Counted from the first letter of the stretch, positions 21,772 to 32,037 are shown. The stretch is 64,000 nucleotides of DNA from Mycobacterium ahvazicum (GCF_900176255.2 NZ_FXEG02000002.1:2108001-2172000), one strand, 5' to 3'. Notes: generated by a model from the letters alone, not told the origin. Numbers and translations are program-made.

Positions 21772-22060
21772 CGCCCAAACCCATTGCGTAGCAACGCATT
21801 CGATACCCCCCGACGCAGTACATCGGTTGCAACACGATCGCGAACCGGCCCGCAACAGCGAGCAAACACAACGCCGGGCCGTCGGGAGCTTAACAGTTAC
21901 CCGACCCGCGGCTGGAGATGTTTCAACGGCGTTGGCCTGGCGGGCGTACAGGCGTAACCATGCAGCCTCTGACTTCGCCGCGCGAGCAAACAGCCTGACC
22001 AGAACCGCCAAGGACGGCGATGTGCCATGATGTCTCAGCTGTCGAGAGTGGGGAGCAGCG

Positions 22061-25057
22061 GTGGATCTGAACTTGTCGATGATCACGCGGCCGGTGGAAC
22101 GACTGGTCGCGACGGCCCAGAACGGCCTGGAGGTCTTGCGGCTGGGGGGCCTCGAGACCGGCACCGTTGCGTCGCCGTCGCAGATCGTCGAAAGCGTGCC
22201 GATGTACAAGCTCCGGCGCTACTTTCCGCCCGACAATCGCCCCGGCCAGCGTCCGGTGGGCCCGCCGGTGCTGATGGTGCACCCGATGATGATGTCGGCG
22301 GACATGTGGGACGTGACCCGCGAAGACGGTGCGGTCGGCATCCTGCATTCGCATGGGCTGGACTGCTGGGTCATCGACTTCGGTTCACCCGACAAGGTCG
22401 AGGGCGGCATGCGCCGCAACCTGGCCGACCACATCGTCGCACTGAGCCAGGCGATCGACACGGTCCGCGACGCCACCGGCGCCGATGTGCACCTGGTCGG
22501 GTATTCGCAGGGCGGGATGTGGTGCTATCAGGTCGCCGCCTACCGCCGTTCGAAGGCGCTGGCCAGCATCGTGACCTTCGGCTCGCCGGTGGACACCCTG
22601 GCCGCGTTGCCGATGGGCATCCCGGCAAACTTCGCCCCACCCGTCGCCAACTTCATGGCCGATCACGTCTTCAGCCGCCTGGCCATCCCGGGTTGGATGG
22701 CGCGGGCCGGCTTCCAGATGCTGGATCCGCTCAAGACCGCCAAGGCCCGCGTCGACTTCGTGCGTCAGCTGCACGACCGCGAGGCGCTGCTGCCCCGCGA
22801 ACAACAGCGCCGGTTCCTCGAGCGCGAGGGTTGGATCGCCTGGTCCGGTCCGGCGATCTCCGAGCTGCTCAAGCAATTCATCGCGCACAACCGGATGATG
22901 ACCGGCGGGTTCGCTGTCAACGGACAAATGGTCACGCTCACCGACATCACCTGCCCGGTGCTGGCCTTCGTCGGTGAGGTCGACGACATCGGCCAGCCGG
23001 CGTCGGTGCGCGGTATCCGGCGCGCCGCACCCGACGCCGAGGTCTACGAAGCCCGTATCCGCACCGGTCATTTCGGCCTGGTCGTCGGATCCAAAGCGGC
23101 AGAACAGGGTTGGCCCACCGTCGCCGCGTGGATCGAGTGGCTCACCACCGGTGGCGACAAGCCCGACAACATCGACCTGATGGCCGATCAGCCCGAAGAG
23201 CACACCGACAGCGGCGTCGCGCTGAGTTCGCGGCTTACGCATGGCATCGGCGAGGCGTCGGAGGCGGCGATCGAGCTGGTGCGCGGCGCCACCGGCGCGG
23301 TGGTCGCGGCCAACAAATCCATGCGGACGCTGGCCGTCGAGACCGCGCGTACGCTACCCCGGCTGGCCCGGCTCGGGCAGATCAACGACCACACCCGAAT
23401 CTCGTTGGGCCGCATCATCACCGAGCAGGCCCGCAACGCGCCGCGGGGCGAGTTCCTGCTGTTCGACGGTCGTGTGCACACCTACGAGGCGGTCGACCGC
23501 CGCATCAACAACGTTGTCCGGGGCCTGATTCAGGTCGGCGTCCGGCAGGGCGACCGGGTCGGCGTGCTGATGGAGACGCGACCCAGTGCGTTGGTCGCGA
23601 TCGCCGCACTGTCCCGCCTCGGTGCCGTCGCGGTGGTGATGCGCCCCGACGCCGACCTGACCGCATCGGTGCGGCTCGGGCGGGTCGGCGAGATCATGAC
23701 CGACCCCACCAACCTCGAGGCCTTACGCGACTGGCCGGGCCAGGTGTTGGTGCTCGGTGGTGGTGAGGCGCGCAACCTGCATCTGCCCGAGGACGGCTCG
23801 AAGCAAAACCAGGTCATCGACATGGAGCAGATCGACCCGGATGCCGTCGAGCTCCCCGCCTGGTATCGGCCCAACCCGGGATTGGCCCGGGATCTGGCGT
23901 TCATCGCATTCAGCGCGGTCGGCGGCGAGTTGGTGGCCAAGCAGATCACCAACTACCGGTGGGCGGTGTCGGCGTTCGGAACCGCTTCGGCGGCCGGCCT
24001 GGACCGCCGAGACACCGTCTACTGCCTGACGCCGCTGCACCACGAGTCCGCCCTGCTGGTCGCCCTGGGCGGCGCGGTTGTCGGCGGTACCCGCATCGCG
24101 TTGTCGCGCGGGCTGAACTCGGACCGGTTCGTCCACGAGATACGGCAGTACGGCGTCACCGTCGTGTCCTACACCTGGGCGATGCTGCGCGACATTGTCG
24201 ACGACCCCGCCTTCGTGCTGCACGGTAATCATCCCGTCCGGCTGTTCATCGGCTCGGGTATGCCGACCGGATTGTGGGAGCGCGTCGTCGACGCGTTCGC
24301 GCCCGCGCACGTCGTCGAGTTCTTCGCCACCACGGACGGACAGGCGGTGCTGGCCAACGTGTCCGGCGCCAAGATCGGCTGTAAGGGCCGGCCGCTGCCG
24401 GGTGCCGGGCGAGCAGAACTTGCCGCCTACGACGCCGAACACGACCTGATCCTGGAAGACGAGCGAGGCTTCGTGCAGGTTGCCGACGTCAACCAGGTCG
24501 GGGTGCTGCTGGCGGCTTCCAACGGGCCGATCGATCCGACGGCGTCGGTCAAGCGCGGGGTTTTCGCGCCCGCCGACACCTGGATCTCCACGGAGTATCT
24601 GTTCCGCCGCGACGAGGACGGTGACTTCTGGCTGATGGGCCGGCGCGGCTCGGTGGTGCACACTGCCCGCGGGCTCGTCTATCCCGAGCCGGTCACCGAC
24701 GCGCTCGGCCTGATCAACGGCGTGGACCTCGCGGTGACCTACAACGTGCCGTTCGGCAACCTGGAAGTGGCGGTGTCAGCGGTGACGTTGCTGCCCGGAG
24801 CCACCATCACCGCGGCGGATTTGACCGAAGCTTTCGCCGGCATGCCGCTCGGGCTGGGACCCGACATCGTTTGTGTGGTGCCGGAGATGACGTTGAGCGC
24901 GACCTACCGTCCCACCGTCAGCGCCCTGCGGGCGGCCGGGATTCCCAAATCCGGGCGGCATGCCTGGTATTTCGACACCGCCAGCTCGCAGTACCGCCGG
25001 TTGACTCCGGCGATACGGTCCGAACTGGCCGCCACGTATCGAGGTGACGATGCTTGA
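22061..25057 (+). CDS. Bifunctional alpha/beta-hydrolase and acyl-CoA synthetase-like protein (Rv1683 family)
   Basis: A 998-residue fusion. The first 365 residues form a PhaC/lipase-like alpha/beta-hydrolase with the nucleophile elbow GYSQG (Ser149). Residues from about 400 on resemble adenylate-forming acyl-CoA synthetases, with [18 protein letters not shown] near the end. The usual phosphate-binding motif (TSGTTG-PK type) is not recognisable; the matching place reads [15 protein letters not shown], so ligase activity is uncertain. Length and order match Rv1683 (999 residues), whose BCG counterpart is linked to triacylglycerol turnover. The GTG start has GGGGAG five bases upstream. It stands alone after a 289-base gap from the espK-like gene and overlaps the next small gene. 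Confidence 0.88.
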   Translation: MDLNLSMITRPVERLVATAQNGLEVLRLGGLETGTVASPSQIVESVPMYKLRRYFPPDNRPGQRPVGPPVLMVHPMMMSADMWDVTREDGAVGILHSHGLDCWVIDFGSPDKVEGGMRRNLADHIVALSQAIDTVRDATGADVHLVGYSQGGMWCYQVAAYRRSKALASIVTFGSPVDTLAALPMGIPANFAPPVANFMADHVFSRLAIPGWMARAGFQMLDPLKTAKARVDFVRQLHDREALLPREQQRRFLEREGWIAWSGPAISELLKQFIAHNRMMTGGFAVNGQMVTLTDITCPVLAFVGEVDDIGQPASVRGIRRAAPDAEVYEARIRTGHFGLVVGSKAAEQGWPTVAAWIEWLTTGGDKPDNIDLMADQPEEHTDSGVALSSRLTHGIGEASEAAIELVRGATGAVVAANKSMRTLAVETARTLPRLARLGQINDHTRISLGRIITEQARNAPRGEFLLFDGRVHTYEAVDRRINNVVRGLIQVGVRQGDRVGVLMETRPSALVAIAALSRLGAVAVVMRPDADLTASVRLGRVGEIMTDPTNLEALRDWPGQVLVLGGGEARNLHLPEDGSKQNQVIDMEQIDPDAVELPAWYRPNPGLARDLAFIAFSAVGGELVAKQITNYRWAVSAFGTASAAGLDRRDTVYCLTPLHHESALLVALGGAVVGGTRIALSRGLNSDRFVHEIRQYGVTVVSYTWAMLRDIVDDPAFVLHGNHPVRLFIGSGMPTGLWERVVDAFAPAHVVEFFATTDGQAVLANVSGAKIGCKGRPLPGAGRAELAAYDAEHDLILEDERGFVQVADVNQVGVLLAASNGPIDPTASVKRGVFAPADTWISTEYLFRRDEDGDFWLMGRRGSVVHTARGLVYPEPVTDALGLINGVDLAVTYNVPFGNLEVAVSAVTLLPGATITAADLTEAFAGMPLGLGPDIVCVVPEMTLSATYRPTVSALRAAGIPKSGRHAWYFDTASSQYRRLTPAIRSELAATYRGDDA

Positions 25058-25259
25058 CCAGACTCTGCTGAGCATTCTGGTGTGCCCGCAGGACCGCGGC
25101 CCGCTGCTGCTCGTGTCCCCAGAAGACGGCGACGAGCTGCTCTACAACCCACGGCTGCGCCGTGCTTACCGCATCGAGGACGGTATCCCGGTGCTGCTGA
25201 TCGACGAGGCGCGCGACGTCGACGAGGACGAGCACGCCCGCCTCACCGAACGGGGCTAG
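25050..25259 (+). CDS. Trm112/UPF0434-family small protein
   Basis: A 69-residue protein with the Trm112-like pattern: LLSILVCPQDRGPL at the start, YNPRLRRAYRIEDGIPVLL in the middle and a short acidic tail. Only one of the usual zinc cysteines (CPQD) is present. It overlaps the end of the preceding fusion gene by eight bases, so it is translationally coupled, as Rv1684 is to Rv1683. A GTG at 25044 is an alternative start; the ATG at 25050 is preferred for its GAGG spacing. Trm112 proteins activate methyltransferases in other organisms; the partner here is unknown. Confidence 0.8.
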   Translation: MLDQTLLSILVCPQDRGPLLLVSPEDGDELLYNPRLRRAYRIEDGIPVLLIDEARDVDEDEHARLTERG

Positions 25260-26347
25260 CCGGCGGTGGCTTCCACGATGCTGAACGGCGAGGGTGTCGA
25301 CACAATCTGAGTCATCTGAAATCCGCTCTGCTGCAACAAATCCCGATATTCATCCCGGGTGCGCTCCCGGCCCGCATTCATGACCAGCATCTCGAGATCC
25401 GTCCATTTGGCAAGAGCATCTCGATCGTGCGGGGGTATCACGCATTCGACCAGCAAGACGGTTGTTCCGGTGTGGGTTGCGGCGCGCAGGGTTTTGAGGA
25501 TCTGCTGGGCTTGGTCGTCGGGCCAGTCGTGGATGATGTTCTTCAGCACGTAGAGGTCGCCGTCATCGGGGACCGCCTCGAAGAACGATCCCTCGATGAT
25601 TCGCACGCGCTCTGCGACGCAGTGTCTGGACAGCAGTGGTTCGGCGCCGGCGACGACGTGCGGCAGGTCGAAAAGAATGCCGGTCGTCGTTGGGTTTTTG
25701 GCGAGGATGCCGGCCAGCAACCGGCCATGCCCGCCGGCAACGTCCACGATGGTGCGATAGCCGGCGAAGTCGTACGCGGCGATCACCGCATCAACGGCCA
25801 TCTCGGAGACGTTCGTCATCGCCGCATCGAAGACCGCACTGAGTTCGGGGTGGCCCGAGAGCCATTCGAACCCGTCCATGCCACGTAACTTCGGAACGAC
25901 CGCCTCGCCCGTGCGAACCGCATCGACGCAATGGCTCCAATGTTCCCGCATCTCCGGCGTGCCGACCATCCGGGCCATCCCAGCCACGGAATCGCGTGCG
26001 TCCCACCGCAGCGTGCCTGCGAGCGACGTCAGCCCGTACCGGCCGTCGCGGTGCCGGCAGAAGATGCCGCGGCCGATCAGGGCCCGCAGCAACCGGCCCA
26101 GCGCGTCCTGTTCGGCGCCGACCCTGGCGGCCAGCTGATCGAGTCCCAGGGGTCCCCCGTCCAGCGCATCGGCGATGCGGAGTTCGGCGGCGACGGCGAT
26201 CGCCTGGGCCACCCAGGCCCCGGACACGAGTTCCGCCATCACCGCCGGTGCGGGGGCCAGGGACTGGTGAAGCCGCAGAAGCTGCTGACGAAACCGCTGT
26301 ACTGCGTTGACCATCGGGACCGGCGGGACTCGGGTCGCGATTTTCAT
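25256..26347 (-). CDS. SAM-dependent O-methyltransferase (plant COMT/HIOMT type)
   Basis: A 363-residue enzyme with an N-terminal winged-helix dimerisation domain (to about 110) and a C-terminal Rossmann methyltransferase domain. VDVAGGHG at 201-208 is the SAM loop, and HDWPDD at 273-278 holds the catalytic histidine typical of this family. The ATG at 26347 has AGAGGA six bases upstream. The stop overlaps that of the convergent Trm112-like gene. It is divergent from the large LuxR regulator with 181 bases between the starts, so it may be that regulator's target. The substrate is unknown; a hydroxylated polyketide or phenolic compound is possible. Confidence 0.82.
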   Translation of the reverse strand: MKIATRVPPVPMVNAVQRFRQQLLRLHQSLAPAPAVMAELVSGAWVAQAIAVAAELRIADALDGGPLGLDQLAARVGAEQDALGRLLRALIGRGIFCRHRDGRYGLTSLAGTLRWDARDSVAGMARMVGTPEMREHWSHCVDAVRTGEAVVPKLRGMDGFEWLSGHPELSAVFDAAMTNVSEMAVDAVIAAYDFAGYRTIVDVAGGHGRLLAGILAKNPTTTGILFDLPHVVAGAEPLLSRHCVAERVRIIEGSFFEAVPDDGDLYVLKNIIHDWPDDQAQQILKTLRAATHTGTTVLLVECVIPPHDRDALAKWTDLEMLVMNAGRERTRDEYRDLLQQSGFQMTQIVSTPSPFSIVEATAG

Positions 26348-26528
26348 GGGGATTCCTCTCGGTGCATCGCTTTGCATTTCGGAACGACTATCCGGCGCCG
26401 TGGCGTCGACACCATCGGCCAGAACGCGGAAAAAATGCGGGTGGGGGTCGGAGAACCGCACGACGGCCACCGAAATCTGCGCGGTTTCGCGGATGTTATG
26501 GCGCTGGCGAACACTGATGCTGGCTAAC

Positions 26529-29500
26529 ATGAGCGAGATTGACCCACGCGCGGGGATACCACCGATGAACGAGAGCGACGTAGGGCTGACAGAGCTACCG
26601 ACCGGCACGGTGACGCTGCTCCTCGCCGATATCGAGGGGTCGACGCGGCTCTGGGAAACGCAGCCTCACGAAATGGCGCAAGCTGTCGCGCGGCTCGACC
26701 GCGCACTCACCGAGCTTATTGCCGCCCATCGCGGTGTGCGCCCGGTTGAGCAGGGCGAAGGCGACAGTTTCGTCGTCGCGTTCGACCGCGCCACCGACGC
26801 GGTCGCATGCGCTCTCCAACTGCAGTTGGCGCCCCTGGCGCCGATCCGGCTGCGGATCGGTCTGCACACCGGCGAGGTCCAATTGCGGGACGAAAGCAAC
26901 TACATCGGACCGACGATCAACAGAACCGCGCGGCTCCGCGACCTGGGGCATGGCGGACAGACCGTCCTGTCCGGCGCAACCGAAGAGATGGTGGCCGACC
27001 ACTTGCCGCCCGACGCCTGGTTGCTCCCGCTGGGAAGCCACCAGCTGCGTGATCTTCGCCGCGCCGAGCGGGTGATCCAGCTGTGCCACCCCGACCTGCA
27101 CAACCAGTTCCCACCCCTGCGCCTCCCGGCCGCGGTGTCGGTGGGGCTGCCACCTCAGCTGACCAGCTTCGTGGGCCGCCAGGACCAGATAGCGGAGCTG
27201 ACGCGCATCATCGCGGAGAATCGACTCGTCACCCTGACCGGCCCCGGCGGCGCGGGCAAGACCCGCCTCGCCGTGCAGGTCGCCGGCCGGATCGCCACCG
27301 AATTCGGCGACGGCGCACACTACGTCGACCTGGCACCGATCACCGAATCCGACCTCGTCCCCGCCACGACCGCCCGCACACTCGGGTTGACCGACATTCC
27401 CGGGCGCTCCGCGGGTGACGCCATGCTGGGTTTCATCACCGACCGGCAGATGCTGCTGGTGTTGGACAACTGCGAACACCTGCTGGATGCGACCGCCGAC
27501 CTCGTCGGCCCTATCCTGCGGGCCTGCCCCGGTGTGACAGTGCTGACGACCAGCCGCGAGCCGATCGGCATGACCGGTGAAGTGATCTGGCGGGTGTCGT
27601 CCCTGTCGATCATCGATGAAGCGGTCGAGTTGTTTACCGACCGTGCGCGTCTCGTCAGGCCCGAATTCGTCATCACCCAGGACAACGCCGCCGCGGTCGA
27701 AGAGATCTGTCAACGCCTTGACGGCATGCCGCTGGCGATCGAACTCGCCGCGGCGCGAGTGCGGGCCCTGTCGGTCACCGACATCCTCACCAGCCTGCAC
27801 GACCGGTTCCGCCTGCTGACCGGGGGGAACCGCACCGCGGTCCGGCGCCAGCAGACCCTGCGGGCATCGGTGGATTGGTCGCACGCGCTGCTCACCGACG
27901 TCGAACGTCTGATCTTCCAGCGGCTGGCGGTGTTTCGCGGCGGATTCCACCTCGATGCCGCCGAAGCCGTTGCCACCGACGATCAGGTGCAGCGCCACCA
28001 AGTGCTCGACGAGCTCACCCTGCTGGTGGACAAGTCGCTGGTGATTGCCGAAAACATCAGCGGCCGAACGCGATACCGGCTGCTCGAGACGGTTCGGCAG
28101 TACGCCTTGGAGAGGCTTGGCGAATCCGGTGAATCGGATGCGGTTCGCGCCCGGCACCGTGACCACTACACTCAGCTGGCCGTGGTTCTGGATCAGCCGA
28201 ACTCCGCCGGCCGACGCGAGCATGTCGAACAGGCTGAGAGCGAAATCGACAACCTGCGAGCCGCATTCACCTGGAGTTGCGATACCGACGACGGCAACCG
28301 GGCGCTGCAACTCGCGTCCGCCCTGCAGTCCTTGTGGCTCACCCGCGGGCGCGTCCGGGAAGGCCTGTCGTGGATCAAGTCGGTGCTGTCCGACGGGTAC
28401 TCGCCGCAGGACGGACTGGCGCCCGCCGTTTACGCGCGGGCGCTCGCGGACCACGCGGTGCTCGCCGCAGCGGTAGGTGATCCGATCGGCATGGAGGAAC
28501 CTCAACGTGCCCTCGCGCTCGCGCGTGAGATCGGGGAGTCCGGCCCGCTGCTCCATGCGCTGGTCGCGTGCGGCTGCACCGCCGCTTTCAACCCAGAGAT
28601 CTCCGGCCCTTACCTCGATGAGGCGGCAGGTCTGGCCCGCGAATCCGGCGACAAGTGGAGATTGAGTCAAATCCTCTGGTGGCAGAGCTATGCGGCGATA
28701 TGCGGCGGTGATCCCACCGCCGCGCTCAGGGCAGGGGAGGAAGGTCGCGACCTCGCCAACGAGATCGGCGACGGGTTCCTTTCGCGAATGTGTCGATTCT
28801 GGGGTGTCGGAACGGCGTACGTCATGCGTGGGGAACTCGCGCGCGCTAAAGCCGAATTCCTGCAGATCATGGCGGAGGCCGAGGCCGAGCACGACTTGCT
28901 CATGCGGGAACTCTGTCACTGCCACCTGGGCCATACCCTGGCGTGGATGGGAGAGGCCGAAGCCGCCGTGGCGGCGGCGGCCGCCGCGGTCGAAGCCGCG
29001 TCCGAATTCGGTGATATGGCCGAAGGCATGGCGGGCGGCCCGTTGGCTCTCGCACAACTCGCGGCGGGCGACGTTGCGGCCGCGGTGCAGACCAGCGAGC
29101 TGGCGGCACGACGCATAAGCGCGCAGCAGGGACACACCGTGGTCAATGCCAACCCGATCGCCGATGTCCTGCTGGTGCGCGGTGACCTGCCTGCGGCCAG
29201 AGGGTGGGCCGACGCGGCGGTTGCGGTAACGGCGGGCTGCCACTTGATGATTGCGCTCAACACTCGCGCCCGCGTCGCGACCGCGCAGGGTCAGCCCGAC
29301 CAAGCCGAGCGCGATGCCCGCGAAGCATTGGCCATCGCAGCCGCGCTCGGTGCCCACGTGGGCACCCCGGATGCCCTTGAGTGCCTTGCCGGGCTGGCCG
29401 GTGGCGCCGGCAGCCACCGTGAGGCGGCGCGCCTTTACGGCGCGGCTGACGCGGTCCGGCAAAACACCGGCGTGATGAGGTTCAAGGTCTACGACGACGC

Positions 29501-29837
29501 TTACGTCGCGGCGCGCGACGCGGTCCGGGAAGCTCTGGGGCACATCGATTTCGAGAGCGCGTGGGCCGAGGGCGCGGCGCTGTCCGTCCAGGAAGCGATC
29601 GCGTATGCCCGTCGAGGGCACGGCGACCGTAGGCGGCCGACAACCGGTTGGGGTGCGCTGACCCCCACCGAGCATGACGTAGTGCGGCTGGTCAGCGAAG
29701 GGTTGGCCAACAACGACATCGCCGCACGGCTTTTCGTCTCGCCGCGCACGGTGCAGAGCCATCTCACCCACGTCTACAACAAGCTCGGCATCGGCTCGCG
29801 GGTGCAACTCGTGCAAGAGGCGGCCCGGCACCAGTAG
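26529..29837 (+). CDS. Adenylate cyclase-like/AAA ATPase/LuxR transcriptional regulator
   Basis: A 1102-residue regulator of the Rv0386/Rv1358/Rv2488c type. It has a class III cyclase domain (about 25-190) with metal Asp34 and Asp79 and transition-state Asn131 and Arg135; an NB-ARC-like ATPase with P-loop GPGGAGKT at 238-245 and LLVLDNCEHLL; a helical repeat region; and a C-terminal LuxR helix-turn-helix (LTPTEHDVVRLVSEGL, NNDIAARLFVSPRTVQSHL). The two base-specifying cyclase positions read Gln75 and Asn124, not the usual Lys and Asp, as reported for Rv0386. Other in-frame starts exist at 26517 and 26565; none has a strong ribosome-binding site. It is divergent from the O-methyltransferase gene. 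Confidence 0.86.
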   Translation: MSEIDPRAGIPPMNESDVGLTELPTGTVTLLLADIEGSTRLWETQPHEMAQAVARLDRALTELIAAHRGVRPVEQGEGDSFVVAFDRATDAVACALQLQLAPLAPIRLRIGLHTGEVQLRDESNYIGPTINRTARLRDLGHGGQTVLSGATEEMVADHLPPDAWLLPLGSHQLRDLRRAERVIQLCHPDLHNQFPPLRLPAAVSVGLPPQLTSFVGRQDQIAELTRIIAENRLVTLTGPGGAGKTRLAVQVAGRIATEFGDGAHYVDLAPITESDLVPATTARTLGLTDIPGRSAGDAMLGFITDRQMLLVLDNCEHLLDATADLVGPILRACPGVTVLTTSREPIGMTGEVIWRVSSLSIIDEAVELFTDRARLVRPEFVITQDNAAAVEEICQRLDGMPLAIELAAARVRALSVTDILTSLHDRFRLLTGGNRTAVRRQQTLRASVDWSHALLTDVERLIFQRLAVFRGGFHLDAAEAVATDDQVQRHQVLDELTLLVDKSLVIAENISGRTRYRLLETVRQYALERLGESGESDAVRARHRDHYTQLAVVLDQPNSAGRREHVEQAESEIDNLRAAFTWSCDTDDGNRALQLASALQSLWLTRGRVREGLSWIKSVLSDGYSPQDGLAPAVYARALADHAVLAAAVGDPIGMEEPQRALALAREIGESGPLLHALVACGCTAAFNPEISGPYLDEAAGLARESGDKWRLSQILWWQSYAAICGGDPTAALRAGEEGRDLANEIGDGFLSRMCRFWGVGTAYVMRGELARAKAEFLQIMAEAEAEHDLLMRELCHCHLGHTLAWMGEAEAAVAAAAAAVEAASEFGDMAEGMAGGPLALAQLAAGDVAAAVQTSELAARRISAQQGHTVVNANPIADVLLVRGDLPAARGWADAAVAVTAGCHLMIALNTRARVATAQGQPDQAERDAREALAIAAALGAHVGTPDALECLAGLAGGAGSHREAARLYGAADAVRQNTGVMRFKVYDDAYVAARDAVREALGHIDFESAWAEGAALSVQEAIAYARRGHGDRRRPTTGWGALTPTEHDVVRLVSEGLANNDIAARLFVSPRTVQSHLTHVYNKLGIGSRVQLVQEAARHQ

Positions 29838-29882
29838 GAACGGCCCGACGTCGGCGAAGTTGCCCTGCTGGAAATTTCCGCT

Positions 29883-30503
29883 TCAGTCCGGCAGATGCGG
29901 CAAATCCCCGGTGAGGTAACGCTGCAGGTTGGGCGCGATGGTGCGGGCGATCTGTTCGGCCGGCAGCGACGCGAACGGCTCGAGTTGAAATATGTAGCGT
30001 GCCATCACCACTCCCACCAGCTGAGAGGCGACGAACTGGATGCGGATGACGCCGCTGCCCGGCGGATCGTCGACGCGGGAACCCACTTCGACCGCGATGA
30101 TGTCCTGGATGAACGTGCGGAACAGGTTAACCTCCGCGCCGGCCAGGACCGACCGCAACACCGCAATGAACCCGGTGCCCAGCTCGGAATCCCACAGCGG
30201 CAACAACATCGACGGCAGCCGGTAGCCGATCTCCTCGACCGGCACCTCGCGCAACGGACCGATGATGTCCATCGGGTCGATCGGGATGTGCACAGCCGCG
30301 GCGAATAGCTTTTCCTTGGTGCCGAAATAGTGATGCACGAGTGCCGAATCGACACCCGCCGCCGCGGCCACCGCGCGAATCGAAGTATTACGAATACCCT
30401 TGCTGGCGAACAACTCTCGGGCGCTGGTCAAGATGCGATCGCGGGTGTCGGAATTGCCGGCCGGGCGCCCGGGTCGTCTGCGCCCGGTCTTGGCGGCCGT
30501 CAC
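29883..30503 (-). CDS. TetR-family repressor (Rv1685c-like)
   Basis: A 206-residue protein with an N-terminal TetR DNA-binding domain (about 21-65: RDRILTSARELFASKG, TSIRAVAAAAGVDSALVHHYF) and a helical ligand domain. The GTG start lies one base after the stop of the ABC permease gene, so it is the last gene of the exporter operon. It most likely represses that operon through the cluster of palindromes at 31998-32037; this is inferred from position and symmetry. Gene order equals Rv1687c-Rv1686c-Rv1685c. Confidence 0.88.
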   Translation of the reverse strand: MTAAKTGRRRPGRPAGNSDTRDRILTSARELFASKGIRNTSIRAVAAAAGVDSALVHHYFGTKEKLFAAAVHIPIDPMDIIGPLREVPVEEIGYRLPSMLLPLWDSELGTGFIAVLRSVLAGAEVNLFRTFIQDIIAVEVGSRVDDPPGSGVIRIQFVASQLVGVVMARYIFQLEPFASLPAEQIARTIAPNLQRYLTGDLPHLPD

Positions 30504-30504
30504 G

Positions 30505-31323
30505 TTATGGCGTCCGTCGCCGCAGTGTCGCCGCGGCCAGGCACAGCGCCGCGAACGCCGAACCCGCCACCACGGCGATGTCGCGCACCGCGATGCCGGT
30601 CAGTTCGGTATGCGAATTGACTTGTTGCAGAGCTTCCAGCGCGTAGCTGGCCGGCATGACGTTGCTGATCCATTGCAGCCAGTCTGGCATCAGCGCTCGC
30701 GGGACGATGATGCCGGCCAGCAGCAGCTGCGGCACCATCACCAGCGGGATGAACTGCACGGCCTGAAACTCGGTGCGGGCGAACGCACTACACAGCAAGC
30801 CCAGGCCGACACCCAGCACCGCGTTGACGATCGCGATCACGAACACCCACACCCAGCTGCCCTTGGTATCGAAGCCGAGGAACCAGAACGACACGGTGCA
30901 CGCCACGGTCGCCTGCGCCGCCGCGGCGATCGAGAAGGCGGTTCCGTAGGCGATCAGCAGGTCGAGCCGGCGCAGGGGAGTGGTCAGGATGCGCTCCAGC
31001 GTCCCCGAGGCCCGCTCGCGTTGCATGGTGATCGCGGTGATGATGAACATCACGAACAGCGGGAAAAGACCGAGCAGGATCAGGCAGGCATTGTTGAACG
31101 GCGCCGGCGTGCCGGGCGGGTGATGGGCATTGCGAAACATGAAGTACATCAACGTGATAACCAGAACCGGAACGGCCAGGATCATCGCGACACTGCGGTG
31201 ATCGGCGGCCAACTGACGCAGTATCCGCGTCGTGGTGGCGGTGTATCCCTTGAGACCTAGCCGGCTTCGCGCATGATGGTGCGCTTGATGATGGACAGAA
31301 ACGCGTCCTCCAGTGACGTGCAT
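30505..31323 (-). CDS. ABC-2 type transporter permease (Rv1686c-like)
   Basis: The permease has six predicted hydrophobic segments, the first at MILAVPVLVITLMYFMF and the last near the C-terminus (IAVVAGSAFAALCLAAA). It has the ABC-2 pattern of drug and lipid exporters, including RERASGTLERILTTPLRR in the first cytoplasmic loop. The start is uncertain. The ATG at 31323 gives 272 residues and overlaps the ATPase gene by 67 bases. The ATG at 31185 gives 226 residues, the length annotated for Rv1686c, but it would drop the amphipathic lead ATTTRILRQLAADHR that such permeases usually have. It pairs with the ATPase encoded upstream. Confidence 0.83.
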   Translation of the reverse strand: MHVTGGRVSVHHQAHHHARSRLGLKGYTATTTRILRQLAADHRSVAMILAVPVLVITLMYFMFRNAHHPPGTPAPFNNACLILLGLFPLFVMFIITAITMQRERASGTLERILTTPLRRLDLLIAYGTAFSIAAAAQATVACTVSFWFLGFDTKGSWVWVFVIAIVNAVLGVGLGLLCSAFARTEFQAVQFIPLVMVPQLLLAGIIVPRALMPDWLQWISNVMPASYALEALQQVNSHTELTGIAVRDIAVVAGSAFAALCLAAATLRRRTP

Positions 31324-32021
31324 CCGGTGTCCCCTCGTAGTTGGGTCGGCGTGGTGTGGGCGAGCAGGTTCCCGTCGCGCATCAGCAATAGGTCCATGCA
31401 GCGGTCGGCCTCGTCCATCACGTGACTCGAGACCAGCAGGGTGGCGCCCGCACGGGCGAGGTCGTTGAACTGATCCCAGAGGTCGGCGCGCAGCACCGGG
31501 TCGAGGCCGACCGTGGGCTCGTCGAGCACCAGCAGCTCGGGCTGGCATACCAGTGCGCAGGCTAGCGACACTCGGGTGCGCTGGCCACCGGAGAGGTTGG
31601 CGCAGAACGCGGTCCGGTGATCGGTCAGCCCGACCCGCTCGATCGCAGCGTCGGCGGCGCGGCTGTCGAAGCCGTAGAGCGACGCGAAGTAGCGAACGTT
31701 GTCGGCGACGCGCAGGTCGTTGTAGATGGTCGGGTCCTGTGGCAGATAGCCGACCCGGCGGCGCAATCCGGCGGAGCCGGCGGGTTTGCCGAGCACGGTC
31801 ACGGTTCCCGAAGTCACGATCTGCGTGCCGACGATGCTTCTGATCAGCGTGGTCTTGCCGCAGCCGGACGGGCCGAGCAGGCCGGTGATGCTGCCCTTCC
31901 TGATCTGCACCGAAAAGTCGTGCAGAGCTGGGCGTTTGCCGCGGATAACGCGCAGATGGTCGATGTCGATGGCGACTTCGCCGCCGGGGGTGATTAATTC
32001 ATCACGAGATGAAATCATCAT
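31257..32021 (-). CDS. ABC transporter ATP-binding protein (Rv1687c-like)
   Basis: A 254-residue ATPase subunit of an ABC-2 exporter with GPSGCGKT (Walker A), a Q-loop at YLPQDP, LSGGQRTRVSLA (signature) and LLVLDEPTVGLDP (Walker B). The ATG at 32021 was chosen because a good promoter (TTGACA, 17 bases, GAATAT) ends about seven bases before it, which implies a leaderless mRNA. The next in-frame ATG upstream (32036) lies inside the promoter, and the TTG at 32057 is part of the -35 box. It is the first gene of an operon with the permease and the TetR regulator. The exported substrate is unknown. Confidence 0.88.
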   Translation of the reverse strand: MMISSRDELITPGGEVAIDIDHLRVIRGKRPALHDFSVQIRKGSITGLLGPSGCGKTTLIRSIVGTQIVTSGTVTVLGKPAGSAGLRRRVGYLPQDPTIYNDLRVADNVRYFASLYGFDSRAADAAIERVGLTDHRTAFCANLSGGQRTRVSLACALVCQPELLVLDEPTVGLDPVLRADLWDQFNDLARAGATLLVSSHVMDEADRCMDLLLMRDGNLLAHTTPTQLRGDTGCTSLEDAFLSIIKRTIMREAG

Positions 32022-32037
32022 GTGATGAATATTCATC
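31998..32037 (-). promoter_or_regulatory. Cluster of three palindromes, probable TetR operators
   Basis: Three perfect inverted repeats adjoin: TTCATC-4-GATGAA at 31998-32013, TCATCA-2-TGATGA at 32015-32028 and GATGAATATTCATC, a 14-bp palindrome, at 32024-32037. All share the TCATC/GATGA half-site. They cover the -10 box and first codons of the ABC exporter operon, the expected place for a repressor; the operon's own TetR protein is the likely ligand. Confidence 0.72.

Noticed and set aside
21772..22209. N-terminal extension of the EspK-like frame up to 22209
   Set aside because: The extra 146 residues have an unusual composition with many Cys and Arg and overlap the divergent Rv1683-type gene; the EspC-like domain starts cleanly at 21771.
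26595..29831. A 1078-codon open frame on the minus strand across the LuxR regulator
   Set aside because: The same effect of high third-position GC; the plus-strand frame has cyclase, P-loop and LuxR motifs.
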